Origin: a virus
Direction: 5' to 3' (one strand)
DNA: 64,000 nt
Virus record (IMG/VR): IMGVR_UViG_3300027708_000012
Coordinates: 186,001 to 250,000 of that record
Shown here piece after piece: positions 36,840 through 45,616 of this stretch. Under the pieces are notes generated by a model that saw only the letters and a program-made list of their open reading frames with translations, ran no database searches and was not told where the DNA came from. The position numbers were made by a program, and so were the translations under genes. The stretch's first letter is position 1. Every line of letters starts with the position of its first letter.

Positions 36840-37883
36840 ATGGACTTTACACCTGGAAAACCAATTAGAACTTATGCAGAAAATGGTGCATGGCGTGATT
36901 GGAGTACTGATGAATTGGTTGGGGACAAGCTAAACTTCTTACCAAATTGGAAATGTGGCGCAGGCGTTGACAGTCTATATGTTGATATGGATGGATACGT
37001 TTGGACAGCCAGTTGTCGTGTAGGCGGCAAATTAGGAAATGTATTTGAAGACTTTCGTGTGCCCGATGATTGGATTGATTGCAAACGTAATGTTTGTAGT
37101 TGCGGCGCCGACCTCTTTATTCCAAAAGTTAATAAAATTGAATTTAAACCATTACTTCGTAGAGGTGCTGGGTTAGAAACTGAAATTGAGCTACGTGATG
37201 ATACCCTAACTGATTTTGTTGCTATGGAAAGAACTCATGCAAGTAATCAAAAACAAGTTTATTGGGAAATAGGTCGTCGTTGCAATTATGATTGTAGTTA
37301 TTGCTGGCCGTGGATACACAATAATACCGATCCGCACAAATCGCTAGAAGAACTAATGAAAGCTACAGCACTGATAGAAGAGAAATTCACCAAAGGTGAA
37401 GCAGCTAACTTTATCATTAGCGGCGGCGAGCCAACGGTTAATAAAGATTTCTTAGACTGGTTGCGTTATCTAAACGCCATGGGACATCATGTTAGTTTGC
37501 ATAGTAACGGAAGTCGTTTACCGGACTACTACAGAGAAATCATACACTATGGTGATTTAAATTTAAGTGTACATTTTGAATTTTATGATCGTGCAAAGTT
37601 CGTTCGTGTAGTAGAAGCTATTGCAGACGAAAAAGCCAATAACGGTGGGTTAGGTCATCTGGAAATAAAATTCATGATGGCACCACATAATAGAGAAGAA
37701 ACATTAAGTTTAGAAGAAGAACTCAAAACTCTTCCGAATTTTATAGACTTTTGTACTTGGGCAGTAGTACCTATCCGTGGCGGCTTAGATAATAAAAATA
37801 GTAAGCCAAATTCAACTAGCGGAAGCGAAGTTATGGAGGGTTACACAAAGGAAGACTATATTTTGTTTGGAGACAGAAAGTGA
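36840..37883 (+). CDS. Radical SAM enzyme with N-terminal SPASM/twitch-like domain
   Basis: A 347-aa protein. The radical-SAM core follows GRRCNYDCSYC at about 155-165 (CxxxCxxC for the SAM-binding 4Fe-4S), with FIISGGEPTVN as the GGEP motif and LHSNGSR later. The auxiliary cysteine domain is at the N-terminus: WKCGAGVDSLYVDMDG, then ASCRVGG, IDCKRNVCSCG. In the gene at 40112 the same domain is C-terminal. Such auxiliary clusters occur in enzymes modifying peptides, glycans or nucleosides. It is coupled to the next gene by a GTGA overlap. Substrate unknown. Confidence 0.87.
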   Translation: MDFTPGKPIRTYAENGAWRDWSTDELVGDKLNFLPNWKCGAGVDSLYVDMDGYVWTASCRVGGKLGNVFEDFRVPDDWIDCKRNVCSCGADLFIPKVNKIEFKPLLRRGAGLETEIELRDDTLTDFVAMERTHASNQKQVYWEIGRRCNYDCSYCWPWIHNNTDPHKSLEELMKATALIEEKFTKGEAANFIISGGEPTVNKDFLDWLRYLNAMGHHVSLHSNGSRLPDYYREIIHYGDLNLSVHFEFYDRAKFVRVVEAIADEKANNGGLGHLEIKFMMAPHNREETLSLEEELKTLPNFIDFCTWAVVPIRGGLDNKNSKPNSTSGSEVMEGYTKEDYILFGDRK

Positions 37884-38788
37884 ATCACATTGTAACAGTT
37901 ACTTGTGACAGAGACTTTGACATGATGTTGATGCAAGCACAGAGTATTGATAAATTTTTATTAGATAGATCCACACACTGGGTTGTAATACAAACTTCTA
38001 GTAAACCAATACAAGAATGGGTCGATGCATTAAGTCCGTATTATACCGGGCCTTGCCAGTTGCGGTTTTTTGATACACGCTCTTATAAGAAGACACTGAG
38101 TGAAAATCTACTAACACCCGGGCATAAAAATTGGATTGATCAGCAGATGTTAAAATTATTAATTGTTGATCGCATTGATAGTGATTCCTACTTGGTATTG
38201 GATACTAAAAATTTCTTCATCAAGCCAACTAGGTTATCTGAATCTCCTCAACATGAGGGGAATGCTTTTATAGATGAGAGACAGAAACAATATCGATACT
38301 GGCCCGATTGGATAGAATTATTAGAAAATATAACTGGTAAAAAACCAACACATTTTTGGGAACCAACAACTCCCTTTCGAATGAAAACATCAATCGTAAA
38401 AGAAATACTAAACAATCATCCTAAGCTAGAATTACTTTTTGATTATGTTCACAATGGACTTACAATTCCAGCAGGAATAAGTGAATTTATATTGTATAGA
38501 TTTTATAGTAATTTTGATTTTAATACATCTGTTAAATCTTTTTCATTTACTTTTTGGGGAAATTATACAATAGAAATGTTTAGATCGTGCCTTACTGACA
38601 ATAACATTAAAATCATAGGATTTCATAGATTTTTTATACGAGATCAATCTGATGACTGTATTTCTGAAATTCAAAAATCTTTAATAGAAATAGGATTTGA
38701 CAATAATATTGTTAACAGAGTATTTGATAAAAAGTATTGGGCAATAAATGTAAACAATCACAGTAAATTAAACCAGCCTCAGCATTAA
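37880..38788 (+). CDS. Glycosyltransferase-like protein (DUF6492-like)
   Basis: A 302-aa protein beginning with GTG that overlaps the radical-SAM stop (GTGA), after GGAGACAGAAA. NHIVTVTCDRDFDMMLMQAQ and ILY-type strands start a Rossmann-like fold; DSDSYLVLDTKNFFIKP resembles the DxD region of GT-A-type glycosyltransferases. WIDQQMLKLLIVDRI precedes it as in that family. The fold call is moderate; activity is not proven by motifs. Its stop overlaps the stop of the convergent methyltransferase by 4 bases. Confidence 0.65.
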   Translation: MNHIVTVTCDRDFDMMLMQAQSIDKFLLDRSTHWVVIQTSSKPIQEWVDALSPYYTGPCQLRFFDTRSYKKTLSENLLTPGHKNWIDQQMLKLLIVDRIDSDSYLVLDTKNFFIKPTRLSESPQHEGNAFIDERQKQYRYWPDWIELLENITGKKPTHFWEPTTPFRMKTSIVKEILNNHPKLELLFDYVHNGLTIPAGISEFILYRFYSNFDFNTSVKSFSFTFWGNYTIEMFRSCLTDNNIKIIGFHRFFIRDQSDDCISEIQKSLIEIGFDNNIVNRVFDKKYWAINVNNHSKLNQPQH

Positions 38789-39399
38789 ATTTTTTCTAAC
38801 ATTACATCACAATACATTTCGTTTTGTAATGCCATACCAGTTATCTTCCAACCCTCTTTTACACACAACCAATTTACTACTTCTACGGTCCCGTAATCTT
38901 CTTTATTTCTATGATCGTACATCATATAATCGTTATAAATTAGTTTTCCTCCGGGCGATAGCTTTGCTTGGGCAGCTTTGGTATCTTTCCAAATACCTTT
39001 TAATGAATGATCCCCGTCTATATAGATCAAATCATAAGTGCCTTTGTATTTGTGTAAATTAGTAGAACTATCTCCTTCAAATATCTGCAAATCTACGGTG
39101 TCACCAAATTTATTTTTTAGTCGATTGTAATAAAAATCACTGTGTGTTGACCCATTAAATTTTTCAATGGCAGGTATTCCATTAAATGAAACATTTGCAT
39201 TATGTAGTTTAAATATATCATATGCTCCGAATATTTTAGGTGTCAATGTTTCTATCATATATTCGGAAAAATCACCATAAGCAACACCTAACTCGGCAAT
39301 AGATTTTATGCCAGATCCTACTAGGTTATCAATAAGGTTACGCCTGTGAGCAAAAAGTTTAGCATCTTTCAAATGTTCTGGTTGTAATGGTAAGGGCAT
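38785..39399 (-). CDS. SAM-dependent methyltransferase (class I)
   Basis: A 204-aa class I methyltransferase. SIAELGVAYGDFSEYMI is the SAM-binding GxG-type motif I (with a GVAYG variant); LIYIDGDHSLKGIWKDTKAA is the Methyltransf_24-type segment with acidic metal/SAM residues; GGKLIYNDYMMYDH is the following strand. This subtype often O-methylates sugars. It is the last gene of a minus-strand operon after the sulfotransferase and radical-SAM genes, which suggests joint modification of one substrate. Confidence 0.85.
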   Translation of the reverse strand: MPLPLQPEHLKDAKLFAHRRNLIDNLVGSGIKSIAELGVAYGDFSEYMIETLTPKIFGAYDIFKLHNANVSFNGIPAIEKFNGSTHSDFYYNRLKNKFGDTVDLQIFEGDSSTNLHKYKGTYDLIYIDGDHSLKGIWKDTKAAQAKLSPGGKLIYNDYMMYDHRNKEDYGTVEVVNWLCVKEGWKITGMALQNEMYCDVMLEKI

Positions 39400-39401
39400 G
39401 A

Positions 39402-40112
39402 TTATCTAATATAAGTGTCATCTTTTAATGATTGTATAAAACTTTTAAGCTCTACAGCGTTAGCTACTTTATCCCATAGCTGTTCAGTTTTTCTCTTTTT
39501 TAGTTGATCATTTATTTTCCCGCGATATATTGGACGTTGTATGTATTCAAATAGTTCTGCTACTATATTTTCATAGTGTATAGTAGTGTAAGTTATATCT
39601 AGCGATTTCAACCAATTATCAAAATTCTTATTTTGTTCGTATAACCAAGCCATTTCTTCAAAGTGATGTATTTCTAAATCATCGGGTAAGTCAGATGCTG
39701 TAAATTCGTGCCACACACCTGTGGATAATGCTAGTCCGTAACTTAGTATTTGAGCTTCTATATCTTGTCTTTTTAACACTACAAATTCTATATTACATTT
39801 TTCTATTCTTTTAATAATTTCTTTATGATTAGGGATATTACTGTAAGGAAAAAATCTTACCACAAGTGATTGATTTTTGTCACCATTCTCTAATGCTAAT
39901 AGCACATTTTCAACACGTTCTTCTATAGAAATTGAGCTAGTATCATCGTAATAGTTAAGAGTGTTATCATCGTTTATTTTTACTCTAGTTTCTAAATTAT
40001 GAGTAAATGGCTCGTATAGGTTTGCCATGTTACGAGTTGAACTTTCAAGCAGTGTGGCCAGTAATTGACTACCACTACGCGGTAACCCTAAAATGCAAAA
40101 TCTCTTTTTCAT
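39402..40112 (-). CDS. Sulfotransferase family protein
   Basis: A 236-aa protein. The N-terminal ILGLPRSGSQLLATLL matches the PAPS 5'-phosphosulfate loop of sulfotransferases (GxPRSGST-like), and FVVLKRQDIEAQILSYGLAL matches the 3'-phosphate region. Probably transfers sulfate from PAPS to a hydroxyl of a glycan or small molecule. Its start overlaps the stop of the radical-SAM gene by one base, and the methyltransferase follows after 2 nt, so they are co-transcribed. Some families with this loop lack sulfotransferase activity. Confidence 0.82.
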   Translation of the reverse strand: MKKRFCILGLPRSGSQLLATLLESSTRNMANLYEPFTHNLETRVKINDDNTLNYYDDTSSISIEERVENVLLALENGDKNQSLVVRFFPYSNIPNHKEIIKRIEKCNIEFVVLKRQDIEAQILSYGLALSTGVWHEFTASDLPDDLEIHHFEEMAWLYEQNKNFDNWLKSLDITYTTIHYENIVAELFEYIQRPIYRGKINDQLKKRKTEQLWDKVANAVELKSFIQSLKDDTYIR

Positions 40113-41059
40113 TACTTTTCCTTAGTACTCATAATATCAAAATTACAATGACACATATTTTTGCTACACACTATTGGCTCAGTTGGGAGAGTTAAATCTA
40201 CGTCGTTTATTTTACCAACAGCACCACCCTCTTTACACCATCCTCGATAAATTGAACCATCCATATCAACAATCAATTGCTCAATACCAGCATAGCATTT
40301 CCAGCCAGACCAGTCATTGATTTTTTCGCTAATGAACCTATGCGCACTTGATACTTGGCTAGTACCGTCAGGATATACTACACGCATAGCACCTCTGTAA
40401 TAATCAAATGTCTTGGTAAATTTAATATGTTTACTGATTAATTCGTGTTGCTTATCAAATATTCTCTTTTGAAAATCATTATAATCATAGAGTGTATCAC
40501 CAAAGTCGTGGATCAATGGCTGCAAGGCCATACTAATATTGCCTAAATTTTTAATTTTATTTGCTACAGCATAACAATGATCAAACTTTTCAGGACTCAT
40601 CATTATGTTAACGTGAGTGCGTACATCGTTGTTTAATAATTTAACTACGTCAATAAAGTGTTTATCGTCAGCATGCTCTGGATGAAAGCTAAGACATACA
40701 TGATCAAAGTATTGTTTATTTTCTTCCCAGTATCTTAGTGTGCGTGATCCATTACTGATTAAACCAACTTTGACACCCATCTCAGAACAAAATTGACAAA
40801 TTTCAATAAAATGTTTATACATTGTGACTTCACCACCAGTGAATTCAAAATATATTTTTTTATGAAAATATTGATCTTTTACACGAGCAATGAAATTTTT
40901 AATTACGCTAGGATCAGGCCAATACTTTGATCCATCGTGCAGTGCTGAAGGACAATACGAGCAACTATAGTTACAGGTATTGCCCAAGCACCAATTGACT
41001 ACAAACCAATCTTCGTGCGAATTGTTTGAATGTTCTAACCGTATATATTTGTGTTCCAT
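40112..41059 (-). CDS. Radical SAM enzyme with C-terminal SPASM/twitch-like domain
   Basis: A 315-aa protein. CLGNTCNYSCSYCPSALHDG near residues 24-43 holds the CxxxCxxC cluster; EFTGGEVTMYKHF is the GGE motif; LISNGSRTLRYW follows. The auxiliary cluster domain is C-terminal: WKCYAGIEQLIVDMDG, RGWCKEGGAVG, IVCSKNMCHC. It shares clear identity with the N-terminal domain of the protein encoded at 36840, so the two enzymes are permuted relatives. It probably acts with the sulfotransferase and methyltransferase downstream. Confidence 0.87.
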   Translation of the reverse strand: MEHKYIRLEHSNNSHEDWFVVNWCLGNTCNYSCSYCPSALHDGSKYWPDPSVIKNFIARVKDQYFHKKIYFEFTGGEVTMYKHFIEICQFCSEMGVKVGLISNGSRTLRYWEENKQYFDHVCLSFHPEHADDKHFIDVVKLLNNDVRTHVNIMMSPEKFDHCYAVANKIKNLGNISMALQPLIHDFGDTLYDYNDFQKRIFDKQHELISKHIKFTKTFDYYRGAMRVVYPDGTSQVSSAHRFISEKINDWSGWKCYAGIEQLIVDMDGSIYRGWCKEGGAVGKINDVDLTLPTEPIVCSKNMCHCNFDIMSTKEK

Positions 41060-41086
41060 GGAAAACCTTATAATATACTAGTTATC

Positions 41087-41926
41087 TCAAGTCCATAGTG
41101 CGTCTCTAATTTTAATAAGTCGAATCATCATATCGGTATCTTCTTTTTCATATGCCGCTTCAATCTTTTGAAGCAACTTATGCGCCTTGTCGCTAGCCTT
41201 TTTAACAGCAGGATCTTTTTCCTGCCCCCAATTTAGCTTGCCACCATTGGCAATACGACTTGCTTCACAGGCCGCAGTCCAACCACTGGCTTCGTATGGA
41301 TCGGGTCGGTTACGATAGGTCACAGTCCACCAATTGTAAAGTTCTTTGATTTCCTTGGCACGTAGTGCTTGACCAGTTGGTTTGCCATAGTCAGGATGTT
41401 CGGGCCCACACCAGTCGTTATTAGTTAGTGTCATGGCCCAGTCTAAGTGATCAAGGCCTGCTTGCGGACAACGCCATGTACGCCAGCGGAACCAACCTGT
41501 GGCCCAGAATGGTGCATTATATTTGGCTTTATCTTTTTCATCACCCCAGGCAATGTGACTCCATGCTTGTTCTACTTCAACAAAGTCAACAAGTTCATTA
41601 AACAAACATGGCAAGAATCGATTCCCAACATCGCACCAGTTGCCAGGACGAATATCGCGAACATGAGCAGTAAGACTATGAGTCCGAGTAACCCACCGAT
41701 TATTAATATAATACTTGATATCATAGAGTTTCCTTACAGGCCAAGTTACAAAATCTTGTAGATGGCCGAGCCCTTCTTCTGCTAGCCAGTAACGGAAATT
41801 GTGTTTCATTTGAGCTGTGGTTGTCCAGTCGTCCCATTCTTCGGCTGTTCCTGCACTCAATTTCTTAGTACCTCGGATCCAGTCTGCGAAAGGAGTACAA
41901 CTCCAGTAGTTAGTGTGATGTGCCAT
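41087..41926 (-). CDS. Conserved phage protein of unknown function (about 279 aa)
   Basis: A soluble, Trp-rich protein (NYWSCTPFADWIRGTKKL, ATGWFRWRTW, NWWTVTYRNR). I associate proteins of this layout with T4-like marine phages but know no function. The C-terminus is helical. An ATG at 41944 would extend it by 6 residues into the previous gene; the ATG at 41924-41926 is preferred because it lies 2 nt after the preceding stop. The high Trp content and Cys residues (C in RPGNWCDVG, FLPCL, WRCPQ) are notable. Confidence 0.7.
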   Translation of the reverse strand: MAHHTNYWSCTPFADWIRGTKKLSAGTAEEWDDWTTTAQMKHNFRYWLAEEGLGHLQDFVTWPVRKLYDIKYYINNRWVTRTHSLTAHVRDIRPGNWCDVGNRFLPCLFNELVDFVEVEQAWSHIAWGDEKDKAKYNAPFWATGWFRWRTWRCPQAGLDHLDWAMTLTNNDWCGPEHPDYGKPTGQALRAKEIKELYNWWTVTYRNRPDPYEASGWTAACEASRIANGGKLNWGQEKDPAVKKASDKAHKLLQKIEAAYEKEDTDMMIRLIKIRDALWT

Positions 41927-41927
41927 T

Positions 41928-42674
41928 TTATTTTTTAAACCCAAACGGGCATTTACTTTCGTATTTGTTTATGAGATTCTTTGTCGTTCCGTACTTATTA
42001 AGAAACGACGTAGGAATTAAACGCTCTCTTTTGTTCATAAACTCTTCTTCGCTGAGTTTATGCACATGTACTTTTACACTCCTATCATCCATTGGTACAA
42101 TATTAACCATAGGAGTTCCTTCTTTAATCAAAAGATTTTCTCGAAGATTTTGAAAACTAAAAAACATGTTAATATCAGTTGTGGAATTATATTTGTAATT
42201 AACTACACCTGGGGGTATGATAAAATTTCCCGGATTTCTAAATCCCCATGTATTCTGAACCCACATCCAGTTGATATTTTCCTTGCATTCAATTAACCAC
42301 GGAGTTTGAATTTTTAAATGTGAATATTCATTCGGGTTTAAATAGCCTTCCATCTGTCTAAAGGCATGATGGCCAGCGGCTGATATACCATCAGCAAACT
42401 GTAAACCAAACTGGCGATTAACCGTCAATCCAATCGCCATCTCACTCCATAAAGGAATGGTAATTCCGTTGTTAAAAAACTGATTAAATCCTGTACAACC
42501 TTTAATAGTTGACTGTGGGAATATACCCGACTCATCTGGATAGCTTTTATCCAACACCTTCCACCAATCGGGGAAAAATTTGTTAGTATTATCAATCGGA
42601 TAAAAGTCGTGAACATACTGTCTGCCGGTAAAGCAGTCTACATTAATAGTATTAGACTTAAACCAAAACATCAT
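41928..42674 (-). CDS. Conserved phage protein of unknown function (248 aa)
   Basis: Begins MMFWFKSNTINVDCFTGRQY; contains FFPDWWKVLDK, GFRNPGNFIIPPGVVNYKY and a C-terminal basic Cys-containing end. Two ATGs occur in tandem at the start, the first overlapping the MazG-like stop (ATGA). The beta-rich middle (PPGVVNYKYNSTTDINMFFS) looks cupin-like, but no His-box is seen. Function unknown. Confidence 0.68.
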   Translation of the reverse strand: MMFWFKSNTINVDCFTGRQYVHDFYPIDNTNKFFPDWWKVLDKSYPDESGIFPQSTIKGCTGFNQFFNNGITIPLWSEMAIGLTVNRQFGLQFADGISAAGHHAFRQMEGYLNPNEYSHLKIQTPWLIECKENINWMWVQNTWGFRNPGNFIIPPGVVNYKYNSTTDINMFFSFQNLRENLLIKEGTPMVNIVPMDDRSVKVHVHKLSEEEFMNKRERLIPTSFLNKYGTTKNLINKYESKCPFGFKK

Positions 42675-43036
42675 TTAACAAACGATTTTAAATCAGGCGG
42701 AGTCCAGCCTACAGGTTTTAATACCTTACCGTCCTCACGTTTACGAACTTTACCAGTATCTTTATCAATCTTGGCAAAATTTGTTTTCATAACTTCTTTC
42801 CAAGCACCTTCGGCATCAAAACCCGCACTATGTATAGCACCAATAGTAACGACTAAAATATCAATAAGTGCATCTAATTCTTCTACAGCATCGCGAGTTG
42901 CAAATGCAACACTATGCTCTTCCATTTCTTCTTTAATTAAATTAAGATACAATTTGTATTGATCTTCGTTGTGTGTGCCTACTGTCTGATCGCAGGCCCG
43001 CATAAATTTTTCTTGATCTCTAAAAGGGTTTGTCAT
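42671..43036 (-). CDS. MazG/PRA-PH-like nucleotide pyrophosphohydrolase
   Basis: A 121-aa all-alpha NTP pyrophosphatase-like protein. LIKEEMEEHSVAF gives the EExxE metal motif and AVEELDALIDILVVTIGA the second acidic ExxxD helix. Phage MazG homologues are thought to alter nucleotide or alarmone pools in infected cells. Overlaps neighbours by 4 bases on both sides, within the DNA ligase operon. Confidence 0.85.
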   Translation of the reverse strand: MTNPFRDQEKFMRACDQTVGTHNEDQYKLYLNLIKEEMEEHSVAFATRDAVEELDALIDILVVTIGAIHSAGFDAEGAWKEVMKTNFAKIDKDTGKVRKREDGKVLKPVGWTPPDLKSFVK

Positions 43037-43257
43037 CTCATTGCATCCATTGTTAGTTCTTTTCCATATACATGGGCCACTGGTTTAATCCAACCATGAT
43101 TAATACATTCTAAAATAAGATCTTTATAATTTTCTGGACAGCGATTACTTATTTCAAATCCTGCTCTTGGACAAGTTACAAATCCATCAGTTAGTGTAAA
43201 CTTAGGATCACTTTGTCGTATAGTTCTAATATTGGTTGTTTTGCTAGTTATTTGCAT
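43033..43257 (-). CDS. Small phage protein (74 aa)
   Basis: Begins MQITSKTTNIRTIRQSDPKF; contains two Cys (VTCPRAGF, ISNRCPENY) and a C-terminal helix. Directly downstream of the 67-aa gene with no gap and overlapping the MazG-like gene by 4 bases, so translation is coupled. No recognised domain. Confidence 0.68.
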   Translation of the reverse strand: MQITSKTTNIRTIRQSDPKFTLTDGFVTCPRAGFEISNRCPENYKDLILECINHGWIKPVAHVYGKELTMDAMR

Positions 43258-43461
43258 TCAGGCCATCCTGTCTATATTTTGTCCTACGGCACAGTTCATT
43301 CGTCGTGCCATCTCAATGCGCTTTTGTTCGTTAACTTCTTTGTCGTACTTGATTCGTCGTTCTTCTAAAACTAATTCTTCGTGACGCTTGTCTATTTTTC
43401 TAATTTCAGATTGCTGATACAATTTGAGATTTTGTGCTGTAACACTAGTAATTGCTGTCAT
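43258..43461 (-). CDS. Small helical charged protein (67 aa)
   Basis: Almost entirely helical, rich in Arg/Lys/Glu (IRKIDKRHEELVLEERRIKY), probably a coiled coil. The start overlaps the ligase stop by 4 bases. Function unknown. Confidence 0.68.
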   Translation of the reverse strand: MTAITSVTAQNLKLYQQSEIRKIDKRHEELVLEERRIKYDKEVNEQKRIEMARRMNCAVGQNIDRMA

Positions 43462-44783
43462 AACTTTTCTCCAATTTCAAAACCTCTAAAACCCTTAAAT
43501 CTTGGAAAACGTAAACTATATGTACCGTCTTGGTTTTGTGTAATAGCATCCGCTCTTACTTCGACAATGTTTCCAAGCACGTTTGCACGGTTATTCCAAT
43601 AATCATCACGATTACTATCAGTAAAACCGGATCCAACGTTGACACGTATTGCTTTACCGTCATCAACACCTTCGCACACAAATGCACCAAGTTTACCAAT
43701 ATTTTTTCCTGTACCTTCTTCAACATTTACAACCTCCAATGATACTTCAATGAAAGGCTTCAACTTCAGCCATGCAACACTACGTTTACATTCATAAGGA
43801 GCTTCTGGATCTTTAATCATAATGCCTTCGTACCCACCAAGTACAGCTTGTTGATTAATTTCTTTAAATCTTGCATATCCTTCTGGTGTTTCCAAATCAA
43901 CAAGTTCGTTGGCAACATAAGTTACATTAGGCAACATGTCTTGATTCTGCTCAACCCAAAACTTAACCATGCTACTGCGAGTAGTTTGATCTTTGTTGTA
44001 GATACCTTTCTCAAAATCTTCTAATGGCAACACATCAAACAAGTTAAGCACGGCATCTCCTGCTTCTATATTGTCCTTACGGTGTACTTGCTTCATCAAA
44101 TCTTGAAAACTACTAGACATAATTTCTCCATCTAGCACTAAGTCCATACTTTTACTGGAGCCTTTTAGTTGGACCACGTTTGAAATTTGTTGTGCTATGT
44201 GAGGGAAATTAGCAAGTTCTTTACCATTGCGACTGAACATGTCCACCCGACCATCAGCACGAACGATAGTGATAACACGGACACCGTCAAGTTTAACTTC
44301 GATAAGTTTCTTGCCGGCGACTTTAGTTTCATGATTAGCACTATCATGAGCAAGCTGACAACCAAATACGGGAATAGCATAGTCAGCATATTTCTTCTCC
44401 ACTACTTTGTTAATTGTTTTTTCGCTTACACCACAGCGCAAGTCTTTGATTAAAATTCTACGATACCAACCATTCCATTCTTTTTTGGTAGCTGACTTCA
44501 TCATGGCCTGAATCATATCACGTGCTGTATTGCCGGTGACATTGCGAGTAACAAGGCCAGTAAGAGCGAGAGTAAAACTATCCCAAGGTAAGCCAGGGCC
44601 ATCTTCATCTGTTTTCTCCGGAATTTGTTTAAGTCCAAACGTAATCATTGGATCAAGTGCAAGACGACAACCGTGAAAGAATTCGTCATTTCCTTCTTGG
44701 GCAATAGCTTCAATAATTGCTTCTTTGTTCAAACGACTTGGATGACTTTCTAAAGCCCAGATATGACTTGCGCAAACACTCAT
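43458..44783 (-). CDS. ATP-dependent DNA ligase
   Basis: A 441-aa ligase of the T4/archaeal type that seals nicks using ATP. The nucleotidyl-Lys motif is EVKLDGVR with K164; later nucleotidyltransferase motifs are MFSRNGKEL, LVLDGEIM, GYEGIMIKD and WLKLKPF. The N-terminal helical DNA-binding domain (residues 1-130) and an OB-fold at the C-terminus are present. Length is close to T4 gp30. It is the first gene after a strong sigma70 promoter and heads a long operon that runs into the radical-SAM/sulfotransferase genes. Confidence 0.95.
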   Translation of the reverse strand: MSVCASHIWALESHPSRLNKEAIIEAIAQEGNDEFFHGCRLALDPMITFGLKQIPEKTDEDGPGLPWDSFTLALTGLVTRNVTGNTARDMIQAMMKSATKKEWNGWYRRILIKDLRCGVSEKTINKVVEKKYADYAIPVFGCQLAHDSANHETKVAGKKLIEVKLDGVRVITIVRADGRVDMFSRNGKELANFPHIAQQISNVVQLKGSSKSMDLVLDGEIMSSSFQDLMKQVHRKDNIEAGDAVLNLFDVLPLEDFEKGIYNKDQTTRSSMVKFWVEQNQDMLPNVTYVANELVDLETPEGYARFKEINQQAVLGGYEGIMIKDPEAPYECKRSVAWLKLKPFIEVSLEVVNVEEGTGKNIGKLGAFVCEGVDDGKAIRVNVGSGFTDSNRDDYWNNRANVLGNIVEVRADAITQNQDGTYSLRFPRFKGFRGFEIGEKL

Positions 44784-44815
44784 TTTAACTCCAATGATTA
44801 ACTGTACAAGTGTAT

Positions 44816-44844
44816 ATTGTACAGTGTAATTATCAGTATGTCAA
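44816..44844 (-). promoter_or_regulatory. sigma70-type promoter for the DNA ligase operon
   Basis: Minus strand TTGACA at 44839-44844, 17-nt spacer, TACAAT at 44816-44821, 33 nt before the ligase ATG. It overlaps the 3' end of the upstream metallopeptidase gene. Confidence 0.88.
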
Positions 44845-45558
44845 GTGGTTTGTGGTCTTAAATGGCTTGCCGTAGTAGGCATTTTCCAAATTACGCATGA
44901 TCAAATTTCTCATTCTGCGTATGATTGGATGATTGTGATTCCAATCAAATGCTTTCAAATAATCGTTCCAAGTGGAATTTTTATGTCGTCGACATTGATT
45001 TGAATCTAGATAGTAACCTATTGCTGTGGGGTCGTAACCAAATCGATCAATCAACTCGCAGGCACAATTGAAAGCATGGGCACCCATTTCGTCTCGATCC
45101 CCATAGTACTCTTGTTTTTTGCGTTCTTTGGCATATTCAGCTGTGCTTTGGTATCCAGGAATATTTTTGAAATTTCGGCTACGGAACTGACGTTGATGCA
45201 CAATCTCATGTAGTACCACATCGGCAAATCTCACAGCCATGCGCTTAAATCGATGTTGGGTAAGTTTAAGTTTCTTGTCAGCAGGATTGTAATTAAAATT
45301 GACTTCTATAGCAGGCAATTTTTTTCGATCCAAATCGCTGTAATATACTCCTCCCATAAAAACAAAACCTGGAGTGGTAGGTGCATAAATGCACTTTTTC
45401 AGTTTGAGAGGTATATGCGCTTTGACATGTCTAATAATGCGTTTTTGTATTTGGCTGGGGCTCAACTCTTTGCCCACTATTTCACTATTGAGTGAATAGA
45501 ACATAGAGTACAGATTACTGCGGGTTAATTCCGACCAATCAAATGGTAGCTGAGTCAT
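44833..45558 (-). CDS. Putative zinc metallopeptidase (HExxH), paralogue of the gene at 54383
   Basis: A 241-aa protein. FADVVLHEIVHQRQFRSRNF holds HExxH, and RDEMGAHAFNCACELI holds a downstream Glu that could be the third zinc ligand. The same layout (HEFRHQYQ, DELDAYAF) occurs in the protein at 54383. SprT-like or predicted phage metallopeptidases share this arrangement. No signal peptide, so cytoplasmic or virion-borne. It has a perfect TATAAATA late-type promoter, so may act late, for example in processing a virion protein; substrate unknown. Confidence 0.75.
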   Translation of the reverse strand: MTQLPFDWSELTRSNLYSMFYSLNSEIVGKELSPSQIQKRIIRHVKAHIPLKLKKCIYAPTTPGFVFMGGVYYSDLDRKKLPAIEVNFNYNPADKKLKLTQHRFKRMAVRFADVVLHEIVHQRQFRSRNFKNIPGYQSTAEYAKERKKQEYYGDRDEMGAHAFNCACELIDRFGYDPTAIGYYLDSNQCRRHKNSTWNDYLKAFDWNHNHPIIRRMRNLIMRNLENAYYGKPFKTTNHLTY

Positions 45559-45577
45559 GGCACACTCCTAGTAAGTA

Positions 45578-45585
45578 TATTTATA
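45578..45585 (-). promoter_or_regulatory. T4-late-like promoter TATAAATA for the metallopeptidase gene
   Basis: Minus strand TACTATAAATATACTTAC, 20 nt before the ATG at 45558; TAGGAGTG follows as ribosome-binding site. Confidence 0.65.
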
Positions 45586-45616
45586 GTATACTAGGGCGTA
45601 CCGTTATATACGCATA

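Noticed and set aside
40140-40200. Short plus-strand frame across the radical-SAM/sulfotransferase junction
   Set aside because: It is antisense to two motif-supported genes and has no start signal.
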